A stretch of DNA of 64,000 nt from Paenibacillus_Z sp042653205 (GCF_042653205.1 NZ_JBHSHY010000004.1:147160-211159), one strand, 5' to 3'. Numbered from the stretch's first letter, positions 35,512 to 44,616 are shown. The notes: generated from the sequence alone by a model not told the origin. Numbers and translations: made by a program.

Positions 35512-36626
35512 AGGCGGTCATCATCGACGACGAATTTTGGACGCGCGACAGCATCAAGCGGCTCGCGGACTGGGCTCGCTTCGGCATCGAGCAGGTCGAG
35601 GAGGCGGAGGAGGGCATCAGCGGCCTGCGGATCATCGACGAGATCCGTCCGGACATCGTCATCACGGACATGCGCATGCGGGGGATGGACGGGGTGGAGC
35701 TGCTGCGGAAGCTGACGGAGGATTATCCGTTCATCCGCAAGATCGTGATCAGCGGGTTCGACGACTTCGCGTACACGAAGCAGGCGATCCTCTCCAAGGT
35801 CGACGAATACATCCTGAAGCCCGTGCAGGCGGAGGAGCTGAACCGGGCGCTGGAGAAGGCGGCGTCGGAGCTGCGCATCGCCCGGGGGCTGCACGCTGCG
35901 CAGCCGCTCGGCAAGGACGTCATGAGCGCTGTCACGGCGTACAAGGAGCAGATCTCGCGGCAGTTCCAGGAGCTTCAGCCGGAGGCTGTCCGGGAGTCGT
36001 TCGACTCGCTGGAGGCGCTGCTTCGGACGCAGGAGCAGGCGGCGCCGGGGCTGTATCATCTGCTCTACAAGCATTTCATGCTGCTGCTCGGCGAGCTCGC
36101 GGCCAAGGCCGGCGCCGACGACGCGTCCGCCCTGCCGGAGCAGGCGTCGTCGTTCTTCGTGACCGACTTCACGCCGCTCGAGCAATGGATCGGCATGCTG
36201 CGCGCCGCCTACGGGGCGGTGCTCGAGCAGACAATCCAGCTCCGCCGGAGCAAGCACCGCATCGACATCGAGGACATCCGGCAGTTCATCGACCGCTCGT
36301 TCGCCGAGCCGATCACGCTGGAATCCATCGCGGGCCTCTACTTCGTCAGCAAGGAGCATCTGTCCCGGACGTTCCGGCAGGCGACGGGCTCCACGGTGAT
36401 GGATTACATCGTCACGAAGCGGGTGGAGGAGGCGAATCGGCTGCTGCAGGCATCCGCGTCGATCAAGCGCGCGGCGGAGGCGGTCGGCTACTCCGACCTG
36501 ACGTATTTCCACCGCATCTTCAAGAAAATCACGGGCATGACGCCGGCCCAGGCGCGGCGCGAAGCGGCGGACGAGCGACCGAGCACGCGCGAAGCGGACG
36601 CCGCCGAATATCAATATCGTCCATAA
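35508..36626 (+). CDS. YesN-type response regulator with AraC DNA-binding domain
   Basis: A 372-residue protein. The receiver domain (1-120) has acids DDE at 7-9, phospho-acceptor Asp54 (VITDMRMRGMDG) and the conserved Lys in YILKPVQ. A helical middle follows, and the C-terminal AraC double helix-turn-helix (~265-365) includes ESIAGLYFVSKEHLSRTFRQ and AAEAVGYSDLTYFHRIFKK. Phosphorylated by the upstream kinase, it should activate the ABC transporter operon starting 90 bp downstream. Confidence 0.93.
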   Translation: MKAVIIDDEFWTRDSIKRLADWARFGIEQVEEAEEGISGLRIIDEIRPDIVITDMRMRGMDGVELLRKLTEDYPFIRKIVISGFDDFAYTKQAILSKVDEYILKPVQAEELNRALEKAASELRIARGLHAAQPLGKDVMSAVTAYKEQISRQFQELQPEAVRESFDSLEALLRTQEQAAPGLYHLLYKHFMLLLGELAAKAGADDASALPEQASSFFVTDFTPLEQWIGMLRAAYGAVLEQTIQLRRSKHRIDIEDIRQFIDRSFAEPITLESIAGLYFVSKEHLSRTFRQATGSTVMDYIVTKRVEEANRLLQASASIKRAAEAVGYSDLTYFHRIFKKITGMTPAQARREAADERPSTREADAAEYQYRP

Positions 36627-36681
36627 CAATGCGCAAATGCGGTCCAATGCCAAGCGCGGCACCTCCCCGTTATACTCGTTA

Positions 36682-36695
36682 CGTAAGCGTTATCA
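36682..36695. promoter_or_regulatory. cre-like site before the sugar ABC operon
   Basis: CGTAAGCGTTATCA matches TGNAANCGNWNNCA except at the first base. It sits six bases after a TATACT -10-like hexamer (36670-36675) and just before the ribosome site. The same arrangement and almost the same bases occur before the GH27 gene (54071). Confidence 0.55.
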
Positions 36696-36715
36696 CAACC
36701 TAGGGAGGTCTTGAA

Positions 36716-38065
36716 ATGAAGAAATCCATTTCGATCTTGGCAGCGGTTACGCTGCTGGGATTGACGGCTGCCTGCTCGTCGGGGGGCGGCAATTCGAATA
36801 GCGGCGCCAATGCAGGCAACGCGGGCGACGGCGGCAACCAGACGGCGAACAATCAGCCGGCCGAGGGCGGCAGCGACGCGGCGGCCGCGCCGAAGAAGGT
36901 CGAGCTGAAGATCTTCCTCGGCGGCCTCGACCGGTTCCGGGAGCAGTTCGACGGCTACTTCGAGAAATTCGCGGAAAAAGAGAAAGCCGAGAAAAACATC
37001 GAAGTGACGTTCAACTCCGAATATCCGGGCTCGGACAACGCCCCGCAGATCCTCAAGACCCGGCTCGCCACGGGCGACGTGCCGGACGTCTTCAGCCTGC
37101 ACGCGGGCAACGACATCCCGTCCTTCTATAAGGCCGGCTACCTGACGGACCTCTCCGACCAGCCGCTCTCGGGCAAGCTGATCGATGGCATCAAAGACCT
37201 CGTCTCCATAGACGGCAAGGTCGTCGCGGTGCCGATGGAGAGCTTGTCGTGGGGCTACCTGTACAACAAGAAGATTTTCAGCGACCTCGGCATTACGCCG
37301 CCGAATACGCTCACCGAGATGAAAGCGGTCGTCCAGAAGCTGAAGGACAACAAAATCACCCCGTTCCTGCTCAGCTACAAAGAAAGCTGGATTCCGCAAT
37401 TGTTCCTGCCGCTGACGGTCGGCGGGCTCGTGAACAGCAGCCATCCGGATTTCATGGATAAAATGAACAGCGACCAAGGCAGCTTCGGCGACATCAAGGA
37501 GATGTTCGACATCATCGACCTCGTCAACGCGAACGGAACGGACCGCGCGTTCGAGAAGGGCAACGACGACGGCGCGGCCGACTTCGCGAACGGCAAGGCG
37601 GCGATGTGGGTGCAGGGCACGTGGGACGCGGACGCCATCCTGAAGATGAACGACAAGATTGAATTCGGCGTCGCGCCGCTGCCGATCAACGACGACCCGG
37701 CATCGCTGCGCATCAACGTCTCGGTGTCCACGGCGCTGTCCGTGCCGCCGAACAGCAAGAACAAGGAAGTCGCGACCGACCTGCTGAACTTCATCCTCGA
37801 CGATCAAGCGTCGAACGATCTGTATCAAAGCCTGAAATTCAACCCGGTCTCGAAGAACCATACGTTCGAGCCGTATCCTTGGGTGGAAGACGCCTCCGTA
37901 TACGTGAACAAGGGCCAATCCTACCGCGATCCCGCGATTCCGTCCGCGGTCAAGGATGAGTCGGGCAAGGCGCTGCAATCCTACTACGACAAGAAACTGT
38001 CCAAGGAAGACGTCATCAAGGACCTGGACAAAGCGTGGAAGGAAGCCAACGCGGCCAATAAGTAA
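36716..38065 (+). CDS. Sugar ABC transporter substrate-binding lipoprotein
   Basis: A 449-residue family-1 extracellular solute-binding protein. The lipobox LTAAC places lipidated Cys20 on the outer membrane face, followed by a flexible Gly/Asn/Ser linker. The binding fold shows TRLATGDVPDVFSLHAGND, GKVVAVPMESLSWGYLYNKKIF and MWVQGTWDAD, typical of oligosaccharide-binding proteins. GGGAGG precedes the ATG. Two CUT1-type permeases follow; the ATPase is not encoded here and is probably a shared MsmX-type protein. Confidence 0.93.
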   Translation: MKKSISILAAVTLLGLTAACSSGGGNSNSGANAGNAGDGGNQTANNQPAEGGSDAAAAPKKVELKIFLGGLDRFREQFDGYFEKFAEKEKAEKNIEVTFNSEYPGSDNAPQILKTRLATGDVPDVFSLHAGNDIPSFYKAGYLTDLSDQPLSGKLIDGIKDLVSIDGKVVAVPMESLSWGYLYNKKIFSDLGITPPNTLTEMKAVVQKLKDNKITPFLLSYKESWIPQLFLPLTVGGLVNSSHPDFMDKMNSDQGSFGDIKEMFDIIDLVNANGTDRAFEKGNDDGAADFANGKAAMWVQGTWDADAILKMNDKIEFGVAPLPINDDPASLRINVSVSTALSVPPNSKNKEVATDLLNFILDDQASNDLYQSLKFNPVSKNHTFEPYPWVEDASVYVNKGQSYRDPAIPSAVKDESGKALQSYYDKKLSKEDVIKDLDKAWKEANAANK

Positions 38066-38162
38066 CCGGCCGGCCCCGAATTACAACGAGCGCACCCCGC
38101 TTTCGCCGCTCTCAAGCGCCGGCCGAAGCGGGGCGCGTCTTCCTTAAGGAGTGAATGCAACC

Positions 38163-39047
38163 ATGACGAGCCGACGCCGCAAGGCGACCGTGTCGCTCAT
38201 TTTGTTCGTGCTGCCCGCCTTCGTGCTCTACCTGCTGTTTCTGGTCATCCCGATGCTTCAAGGCTCGTACTACAGTTTCACGGATTGGAACGGCCTGAAT
38301 CGAACGTACGGCTTCGTCGGGATTCAAAATTTCGTCGAGGCGCTGCGGGACGACCGGTATTTCCGGACGGCGATACTGTTTACCGCCAAATACGTCGTCT
38401 GCGCCGTCATTTTCACGAACGTGCTTGCCCTGCTGCTGGCACTGCTGATCGAATCCCGCACGCGGGCGAAGGGGCTGTTCCGGACGGTCTTCTTCATGCC
38501 GAACATGCTCAGCGTCATCATCAGCACGTTCATGTGGGTGTTCGTGTTCTCGAAGGTCATTCCGGCGCTGTCCGAGCATGCGCTGTTCGGGTTCCTGGAC
38601 CTGTCGTGGCTCGGCGATCCCAAAGTCTCGTTCTGGTCGATCCTGCTCGTCTCCGTCTGGGGCGGCGTCGGCACCTTGATGCTCATCTACATGTCGGCCA
38701 TCCAGGGCATTCCGCAGCATCTGAAGGAAGCGGCGATCATCGACGGGGCGACGCCGTTCCATATGCTTCGCTACATCACGCTGCCGCTGATCGCGCACGC
38801 GCTGACGATCTGCATCTTCCTGACCCTGAACAGCTCGTTCAAGATCTACGATCTCGTGTACGCCTTGACCGGCGGCGGTCCCGGACGGGGCACGCAGGTC
38901 ATTACGATGAATATTCTCGAGGAAGCGTACCAGGGCAATAACCGGTATGGCTATGCCAGCGCCAAGGCGATCATTCTGTTCTTGATCATCCTCGTCATTA
39001 CCATGATCCAGGTGACGGTCATGAAGAAGCGCGAGGTGGAAGCATGA
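38163..39047 (+). CDS. Sugar ABC permease, MalF/UgpA type
   Basis: A 294-residue inner-membrane protein with six helices and the permease loop EAAIIDGATPFHMLRYITLPLI that docks the ATPase. ATG 38163 is chosen over GTG 38151, which overlaps the AAGGAG site. It ends with a 4-bp ATGA overlap with the second permease. Confidence 0.92.
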   Translation: MTSRRRKATVSLILFVLPAFVLYLLFLVIPMLQGSYYSFTDWNGLNRTYGFVGIQNFVEALRDDRYFRTAILFTAKYVVCAVIFTNVLALLLALLIESRTRAKGLFRTVFFMPNMLSVIISTFMWVFVFSKVIPALSEHALFGFLDLSWLGDPKVSFWSILLVSVWGGVGTLMLIYMSAIQGIPQHLKEAAIIDGATPFHMLRYITLPLIAHALTICIFLTLNSSFKIYDLVYALTGGGPGRGTQVITMNILEEAYQGNNRYGYASAKAIILFLIILVITMIQVTVMKKREVEA

Positions 39048-39868
39048 GCAGGCGTATCTATTCCGCATTGGGGTGGGTCGTGCTCGCCCTGCTGGCCGTC
39101 TACTTCCTGTTCCCGATCTACATGGCCATCGTCAATTCGTTCAAGACGGAGGGCGAGGTGTACAGTAATGTGCTAGGCTGGCCGTCCGCCTTGAAATTCA
39201 ATAATTACGCCGAAGCGTTCAAGAAAGCGAACATGCTGCACAGCGGCTGGAACACCGTCGTCGTCACGGTGACGGGCATCGTCGGCATCGTCGCCTGCAG
39301 CTCCCTCGCGGGCTACAAGCTGTCCCGCACGCGCGGCAAGCTCAGCAACGCCATCTTCATGCTCTTCGTCGCGTCGATGCTCATTCCGTTCCAGACGATC
39401 ATGGTCACGCTGACCCAGATGGCCCGCGACCTCGGGCTGCAGGGCTCGCCGTTCGGACTCGGCGTCGTCTGCGCGGGACTCGGCGTCAACATGGCGATCT
39501 TCCTCTACCACGGCTTCGTGAAGGGCATCCCGCGGGAGCTCGACGAATCCGCGAGCATGGACGGCTGCGGCGAGTGGAAGGGCTTCTTCCTGATCATCTT
39601 CCCGCTGCTGCTGCCGATCACGTTCACCATCGTCGTACTGGATCTGCTCTGGCTGTGGAACGATTTCCTGCTGCCGGTGCTGCTGCTGAACGATTTCCGC
39701 CAGTATACGCTCGTCCTGACGATCAACATGTTCTTCGGCAAGTACAGCCGGGACTGGGCGCTCATTCTCGCCTCGCTGATCCTGGCCTCGATCCCGATCG
39801 TCCTGATCTTCGCGTTCTTCCAGCGCTGGGTCATCCAGGGGATCACGGACGGGGCGGTCAAAGGGTAA
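39044..39868 (+). CDS. Sugar ABC permease, MalG/UgpE type
   Basis: A 274-residue membrane protein with six helices and the EAA-type loop ELDESASMDGCGEWKGFFLIIFPLL. It partners the preceding permease to carry an oligosaccharide across the membrane. A strong terminator follows about 70 bp downstream. Confidence 0.92.
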   Translation: MSRRIYSALGWVVLALLAVYFLFPIYMAIVNSFKTEGEVYSNVLGWPSALKFNNYAEAFKKANMLHSGWNTVVVTVTGIVGIVACSSLAGYKLSRTRGKLSNAIFMLFVASMLIPFQTIMVTLTQMARDLGLQGSPFGLGVVCAGLGVNMAIFLYHGFVKGIPRELDESASMDGCGEWKGFFLIIFPLLLPITFTIVVLDLLWLWNDFLLPVLLLNDFRQYTLVLTINMFFGKYSRDWALILASLILASIPIVLIFAFFQRWVIQGITDGAVKG

Positions 39869-39936
39869 GGGTTGCGGCCGTCGCCATACGGCCTACCCGA
39901 GATGGAGCATTTGCGATAACCGCGTGAATAAGGAAC

Positions 39937-39971
39937 AAAAGGAACAAGTCATAGTCGACTTGTTCCTTTTT
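39937..39971. terminator. Bidirectional terminator
   Basis: AAAAGGAACAAGT (39937-39949) pairs with ACTTGTTCCTTTT (39958-39970), giving A/T tails on both strands. It serves the ABC operon and the convergent MarR gene. Confidence 0.88.
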
Positions 39972-40034
39972 GGCATGTTTGCGCCTCGAATGCTTGCAGC
40001 TGCTCGGCTGCTGTCGGTTACGATACGGTTGTTG

Positions 40035-40496
40035 TCATTTTTCTCCTGCTCGTTTATTAAAATAATGATAAGTTTTCGTAAGCAGGTCCGCCAGCTGCCG
40101 GCTTTCGTCCTGGCCCAGATCATCGATCAGGCCGCCGATCGATTCCCGGAAGTAGCGATCGGCCGCCAGGGCGACCTCCTTGCCTTTGGCCGTCAGTCCG
40201 ATGCCGACGGAACGGCGGTCGTCCGGATCGACCGTGCGTTTGATCAGCTTCTCCTCGATCAGCTTCTTGACCAGCTGCGTCACCGTCGGCGTCGTCACGA
40301 GCAGCCGTTTGCTGAGATCGGATACCCGCGGCTTGGGGTTGCCGTTGATCTGGTACTCCATGATGCAGAAGAGGATGCGGATTTCGCTGCGGGTCAGGCC
40401 GTTGACCGGTTTCTCCCGCCATTCGGCCTTGTTGAACAGGGTGAAAGCGTGCCTCAGCTGCTTAATGATGTCTTGCCGGTTGTCGTTCATGGGCAT
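40035..40496 (-). CDS. MarR-family regulator
   Basis: A 153-residue winged-helix protein (SDLSKRLLVTTPTVTQLVKKLIEEKLIKR, then the wing DPDDRRSVGIGLT). TAGGAGC stands six bases before the ATG. No partner gene is adjacent on its strand; a palindrome 87 bp upstream (40583-40598) suggests autoregulation. The ligand is unknown. Confidence 0.9.
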   Translation of the reverse strand: MPMNDNRQDIIKQLRHAFTLFNKAEWREKPVNGLTRSEIRILFCIMEYQINGNPKPRVSDLSKRLLVTTPTVTQLVKKLIEEKLIKRTVDPDDRRSVGIGLTAKGKEVALAADRYFRESIGGLIDDLGQDESRQLADLLTKTYHYFNKRAGEK

Positions 40497-40582
40497 CTAT
40501 GCTCCTATCGAATCGGTAGTGTGCGCGACCGGGCGGGAAACGCCATACTTGAACTATACTACACGCATCCTCCTAATAAAAT

Positions 40583-40598
40583 TTAGTTGGCAACCTAA
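40583..40598. promoter_or_regulatory. Near-palindromic operator before the MarR gene
   Basis: TTAGTTGGCAACCTAA is an almost perfect 16-bp inverted repeat, in size like known MarR operators. It lies upstream of the MarR promoter region (TATAGT at 40558-40553 on the minus strand). Confidence 0.5.
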
Positions 40599-40757
40599 TT
40601 CGTTTAAAGTTTCGTCGTCTGGCACACGATGAAGTGGAGCCGAACGCCCCGTACCGAATCGACGCCGCGCCGGGCCCGTCTATCGAACCCGAGACCGATG
40701 ATCTCCGGTACCCGCCCGGCTATGATAGGATTAACGGCTTGTTACGATTGACTATCC

Positions 40758-40779
40758 GGCCGGTTCGAACGAACCGGCC
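40758..40779 (+). promoter_or_regulatory. Hairpin in the leader of the epimerase operon
   Basis: GGCCGGTTCG and CGAACCGGCC form a perfect 10-bp stem with a two-base loop. It ends just before the GGAGGAGG site of the 40800 gene. It may act as a leader structure or a protein-binding palindrome. Confidence 0.5.
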
Positions 40780-40799
40780 TACACCTTGGAGGAGGCGCG

Positions 40800-41861
40800 A
40801 TGCGTACCTATTGCGTAACCGGGGGAGCGGGTTTCATCGGCTCCCATCTGTGCGAGCGGCTGCTGAAGGCAGGCCATCGCGTCGTCTGCGTCGACAATTT
40901 CAACGATGCGTATGCGTATAAAATCAAGATTAAGAATATCCTGAATAGTATCGGAATGGAATCGGACTTTCAATGTAGTCATAAAGAAGCCGATCTGCTT
41001 CGTCTGCAGCGGGCTGTCGCCGGGGACAGCTACAAGCTCGCCGTCGCGGATATTCGCCGCGCGGACGAACTCGACGCCGCGTTCGCGGGCGAGCGGATCG
41101 ACGCGGTCATCCATCTCGCGGCCATGGCGGGGGTGCGGCCGTCCATCGCGGACCCGCTGCTGTACGAGGACGTGAACGTCTGGGGCACGCTGCAGGTGCT
41201 GGAGGCGATGCGCCGGCACGGCGTGCGCAAATGGCTGTGCGCCTCGTCGTCCTCGGTTTACGGCAACAACGAGAAGACGCCGTTCGCGGAGGACGACGCC
41301 GTCGACCGGAGTATCTCCCCGTACGCCGCGACGAAGAAGGCCTGCGAGGTGCTTGGCCATACGTACTATTATTTGCATGGCATCGATACGGTTATGCTCC
41401 GGTTCTTCACCGTGTACGGCGAACGGCAGCGGCCGGATCTGGCCATTCATAAGTTCGTGGCCATGCTCGACCGCGGCGAGCCGTTGACGCTCTACGGCGA
41501 CGGGTCGTCGAGGCGCGACTACACGTACATCGGGGACATCGTCGACGGGGTCTTGGGCGCCCTGCAGTACATCGAAGCGCGGGACGCCGTCTACGAGATC
41601 GTGAATTTGGGCACGAGCCGGACGGTCTCGCTGCTCGAGCTCGTTCGGGGCGTGGAGCAGGCGCTTGGCAAGCAGGCCCGCATCCGCTGGCTTCCGGACC
41701 AGCCGGGCGACGTCATGCGGACGTACGCGGACGTGTCCAAGGCGGGCCGTCTGTTCGGCTACGCGCCGCGGACCGACTTTCACGAAGGATTGCGCAGGTT
41801 CGTCACATGGTATAGGGGGAATGATCATGGTCAAGCTCTCGATCGTCGCGCCGATCTATAA
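40800..41861 (+). CDS. NAD-dependent nucleotide-sugar epimerase
   Basis: A 353-residue extended SDR of the UDP-glucose/UDP-glucuronate 4-epimerase type. It has TGGAGFIGSH (7-16) for NAD, the active-site SSSSVYG, Tyr175 and Lys179 (PYAATKK), FFTVYGERQRPD and the closing DFHEGLRRFVTWY. It converts a nucleotide sugar, most likely UDP-glucuronate to UDP-galacturonate; the exact substrate is uncertain. Bases 40910-40985 are unusually AT-rich for the gene. GGAGGAGG precedes the ATG. It overlaps the GT2 gene by 35 bp. Confidence 0.88.
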   Translation: MRTYCVTGGAGFIGSHLCERLLKAGHRVVCVDNFNDAYAYKIKIKNILNSIGMESDFQCSHKEADLLRLQRAVAGDSYKLAVADIRRADELDAAFAGERIDAVIHLAAMAGVRPSIADPLLYEDVNVWGTLQVLEAMRRHGVRKWLCASSSSVYGNNEKTPFAEDDAVDRSISPYAATKKACEVLGHTYYYLHGIDTVMLRFFTVYGERQRPDLAIHKFVAMLDRGEPLTLYGDGSSRRDYTYIGDIVDGVLGALQYIEARDAVYEIVNLGTSRTVSLLELVRGVEQALGKQARIRWLPDQPGDVMRTYADVSKAGRLFGYAPRTDFHEGLRRFVTWYRGNDHGQALDRRADL

Positions 41862-42534
41862 CGAGGAAGAGAATATCTTGCTGCTGCACGAGGCGATTAC
41901 GAACGCGGTCCGGCACAAAATAGAGAGCTACGAGATCGTGCTCGTCAACGACGGCAGCAAGGATCGGAGCGCGAACATCTTAAACGAGCTGGAGGAGCGG
42001 GACCCGGCGGTGAAGGTCATCCATTTCGTCAAAAATTGCGGGCAGACGGCCGCGATCTATGCCGGGATGAAAGGGACCTCCGGCGAGCTCGTCGCGCTCA
42101 TCGACGCGGATTTGCAGACGGATCCGCGGGATATTTTCAAGCTGATGCCGTATATCCCGAACATGGATTTCGTGAACGGCAAGCGCGTCCGGCGGAAGGA
42201 TACGTTCGTGAAGAAGGTCTCGTCGCGGATCGGAAACGGGGTCCGCAATTGGCTGACGGGCGATACCATCTACGACACGGGCTGCCCGATGAAGCTGATG
42301 AAGCGCGAGGTGGCCGAGAGCTTTTATTTGTACGAGGGGATGCACCGGTTCCTGCCGACGCTGGCGAAGATCAACGGCTTCCAGGTGATCGAGATCGCGG
42401 TATCCCACCAGGAGCGGCAGCACGGCGTATCCAAGTACGGCGTGTTCAACCGGGCGTTCGTCGGGCTGATGGACGCCATCGTCATCGGCTGGCTGCGCAA
42501 ACGGGTCATCCGCTACCAGATCCGGGGACAGTAG
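41827..42534 (+). CDS. GT2-family membrane-linked glycosyltransferase
   Basis: A 235-residue GT-A enzyme of the dolichol/undecaprenyl-phosphate sugar transferase type. It starts VAPIYNEEENI and holds the metal-binding DADLQTDP and a QERQHGVSKYG acceptor-side motif. Lacking the C-terminal membrane helices of GtrB/ArnC, it probably loads a sugar on a lipid phosphate at the membrane surface. ATG 41827 is six bases after AGGGGGA; ATG 41821 abuts that site. The sugar is probably made by the epimerase. Confidence 0.87.
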   Translation: MVKLSIVAPIYNEEENILLLHEAITNAVRHKIESYEIVLVNDGSKDRSANILNELEERDPAVKVIHFVKNCGQTAAIYAGMKGTSGELVALIDADLQTDPRDIFKLMPYIPNMDFVNGKRVRRKDTFVKKVSSRIGNGVRNWLTGDTIYDTGCPMKLMKREVAESFYLYEGMHRFLPTLAKINGFQVIEIAVSHQERQHGVSKYGVFNRAFVGLMDAIVIGWLRKRVIRYQIRGQ

Positions 42535-42535
42535 C

Positions 42536-42862
42536 ATGTGGTGGCATTCCTTGTTAGGCGGCATGTCGGCCGGCGGCGTGGCTTGGATCGTCTTCGGCTT
42601 CGTCGGGCAGATCATGTTTTCGATGCGCTTCATCACCCAATGGCTGGCCAGCGAGAAGGCGAAGCGGACCGTCGTGCCGCTGTCCTTCTGGGTTTACAGC
42701 ATTCTCGGCAGCGTCGTCCTGTCGATCTACGCGATCTACCGCAGGGACCCCGTCTTCATCCTCGGCCAATTGCCGAGCGTCTTCATCTACTGCCGGAACA
42801 TTATTCTGGAGCGGAGAAACAACCTAACGAGCGCGGCAGACGTGAAATCGGTGGATTCATAG
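42536..42862 (+). CDS. LAB_N-domain small membrane protein
   Basis: A 108-residue protein with three membrane helices and the pattern GQIMFSMRFITQWLASEKAKR...PLSFWVYSILGS, matching the domain named after the N terminus of lipid A disaccharide synthase. Stand-alone copies commonly follow ArnC-like GT2 genes. It is thought to help lipid-linked sugar handling; the function is unproven. It begins one base after the GT2 stop. The tandem hairpins at 42861 start at its stop codon. Confidence 0.87.
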   Translation: MWWHSLLGGMSAGGVAWIVFGFVGQIMFSMRFITQWLASEKAKRTVVPLSFWVYSILGSVVLSIYAIYRRDPVFILGQLPSVFIYCRNIILERRNNLTSAADVKSVDS

Positions 42863-43040
42863 GCGAATACCTCTGTCCCGATAAGTCGGGACAAAGGTAT
42901 TCGCCCGCATCGGAAGCATAAGCTTTAGGCGAATGCCTCTGTCCCGATAAGTCGGGACAAAGTCAACCGCCCGCATCGGAAGCATAAGCTTTAGGCGAAT
43001 ACCTCTGTCCCGATAAGTCGGGACAAAGTCAACCGCCCGC
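42861..43040. repeat. Three tandem 66-bp repeats, each with a hairpin
   Basis: Units start at 42861, 42927 and 42993 (exact period 66); the third is cut by the LysR gene. Each holds GTCCCGA-TAAG-TCGGGAC. In the first unit the flanks GGCGAATACC and GGTATTCGCC also pair, making a 44-base double stem (42862-42905) that could terminate the epimerase operon. In units 2 and 3 the right flank reads GTCAACCGCC and no longer pairs fully. Confidence 0.85.
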
Positions 43041-43910
43041 TCACACGAACGCAAAGGGCTCGACGCTCAGCAACCGGAACAGCGTCGAGCCGACGTCCTC
43101 CGTTCGGGCGGCGAGCACGACCGTGCGGCACAGATCGGGATCCGCCAGGGGCACGGCGTGCAGGTTCATTTGCTTCGCCTCCGCCGCGACCATTTCGGGC
43201 AGCACCGTGATGCCGGCGCCGGCGGCGACGTTGAAGAGAAATTCTTTATTGTCTTCGACCTCCAGCCGCACGTCGGGGCTGTACCCGAGGCTCGCCGCCA
43301 GCGTTCGGACGCGGTTATGGATCTCGCATTTCGGGCTGGCGAAGACGAATCGCTCGTTCTTGAGCTCTTCCAGGCGGAGCGACGTCCGCCCCCGAAGCGG
43401 GTGATCTTCCGGCAGCACCGCGATATAGCCTTCGGTTAACAGCGCCTTGCTCCACATCCGGTCGCCGACGATGGCTGCATCCATCAAGGCGGCGTCGATC
43501 GAGCCTTCCTGAAGTTCGTCCCGCAGATCGGCCGATGTTTGCCGCACCTTGACCGCAACCGGATGGCCGGCGGTGCGGTAATCGCGCAGCCGTTCGGGGT
43601 GAAGCTGCGACACGATGCTCGGCAGACAGCCAAGCGTGCGCAACGGTCTGGTTTTGAACCGGCGCATGTCCGCTTCGATTGTATCCAGCGAAGCCAAAAC
43701 GGGCATAATCCGTTCCATAAACTCCGCGCCGGCATCCGTCAATTGAACCCCCGAAGCGCTGCGCAGGAATAGCTCGATGCCGTAGGCCGCTTCCAGCTGC
43801 CGGATCTGCTTGCTGATCGCCGGCTGGGTCAAGCTGAGTTTCTCGGCAGCCTTGGACAAGCTCTTCAGCCGCGCCGCCTCGGTAAAACTTCGGAACCATT
43901 CCACCTGCAT
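43041..43910 (-). CDS. LysR-family regulator
   Basis: A 289-residue protein with an N-terminal winged helix (SLSKAAEKLSLTQPAISKQIRQLEAAYGIELF) and a periplasmic-binding-protein-like effector domain. TAGGAGGA precedes the ATG. It is divergent from the cupin gene, so the usual LysR pattern suggests it controls that gene and itself. Confidence 0.9.
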   Translation of the reverse strand: MQVEWFRSFTEAARLKSLSKAAEKLSLTQPAISKQIRQLEAAYGIELFLRSASGVQLTDAGAEFMERIMPVLASLDTIEADMRRFKTRPLRTLGCLPSIVSQLHPERLRDYRTAGHPVAVKVRQTSADLRDELQEGSIDAALMDAAIVGDRMWSKALLTEGYIAVLPEDHPLRGRTSLRLEELKNERFVFASPKCEIHNRVRTLAASLGYSPDVRLEVEDNKEFLFNVAAGAGITVLPEMVAAEAKQMNLHAVPLADPDLCRTVVLAARTEDVGSTLFRLLSVEPFAFV

Positions 43911-43950
43911 CGTAGTCCTCCTATAATGAACGGTTATAGCCCTCTAACAT

Positions 43951-43963
43951 AGCGGAAGTTCCG
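43951..43963. promoter_or_regulatory. Palindrome in the LysR-cupin divergent region
   Basis: GCGGAA-G-TTCCGC is a perfect inverted repeat between the divergent genes. It does not fit the T-N11-A LysR box strictly, so it is only a candidate regulatory site. Confidence 0.35.
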
Positions 43964-44084
43964 CAACGGTCCGGTTCGGGTTATCATCTAGTGCATCCAT
44001 CCTAACACAGCGCCTCCGATCGGAGTAGGTGGAAGGGTTGGCAGAGGTGACACAAATTTCCGCGACAACAAAGGAGAATGCCCG

Positions 44085-44543
44085 ATGTCTGAAGTATTAG
44101 ATGTACTTGGCCCGCGCCTGCAGCATTTGACGGAGCTTTCCGATAACCAGGACTACTGCCTGATGAAAGGCGAGCTCGGCCCAGGCGTATTCGTGCCCGT
44201 GCATAGCCATGAAGACCGCGAGACGTTCGTCGTAATTGCCGGCGAAATCGAAGCTTGGCTGGACGGGACGTGGTCCGTCTACCGCGCCGGCGACACGCTG
44301 GATATCGCGCCGAACCGGAAGCACGCGTGGCGGAACGCCTCGAGCGAGCCGGTCACGCTGCTGATTGCCTCGACGGTGAAAATGGGGCAATTCTTCAAAG
44401 AAATCGGCCGCCCTGCCGCTTCCGTGCCGCCGGGTCCTCCGGAGCCGGCCGCGCTGGGACACTTCGTCCAAACGGCGATTTCGTACGGCTACTGGCTCGG
44501 CACGCCCGAGGAGAACGCCGCGATCGGCCTGTTGATGGGGTAA
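44085..44543 (+). CDS. Cupin-domain protein
   Basis: A 152-residue single-domain cupin. Motif 1 is VPVHSHEDRETFVVIAGEIE (metal His, His, Glu) and motif 2 is DTLDIAPNRKHAWRN (metal His). It binds a metal and could be a small dioxygenase, isomerase or binding protein. AAAGGAGAA precedes the ATG, with a strong terminator after it. The divergent LysR gene is the likely controller. Confidence 0.85.
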   Translation: MSEVLDVLGPRLQHLTELSDNQDYCLMKGELGPGVFVPVHSHEDRETFVVIAGEIEAWLDGTWSVYRAGDTLDIAPNRKHAWRNASSEPVTLLIASTVKMGQFFKEIGRPAASVPPGPPEPAALGHFVQTAISYGYWLGTPEENAAIGLLMG

Positions 44544-44580
44544 GCGAATCCCGTTCCTGCAGCCTCGCAGAAGTAATGAA

Positions 44581-44616
44581 AGAGCCGGGTCGGCACGCCG
44601 ACCCGGCTCTTCTTTA
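44581..44616 (+). terminator. Intrinsic terminator of the cupin gene
   Basis: A perfect 14-bp stem (44581-44594 with 44597-44610) is followed by TTCTTT. Confidence 0.85.

Noticed and set aside
42857..43054. A 65-codon minus-strand frame with 22-residue repeats
   Set aside because: It is produced by the 66-bp period of the hairpin repeats and lacks a ribosome site.
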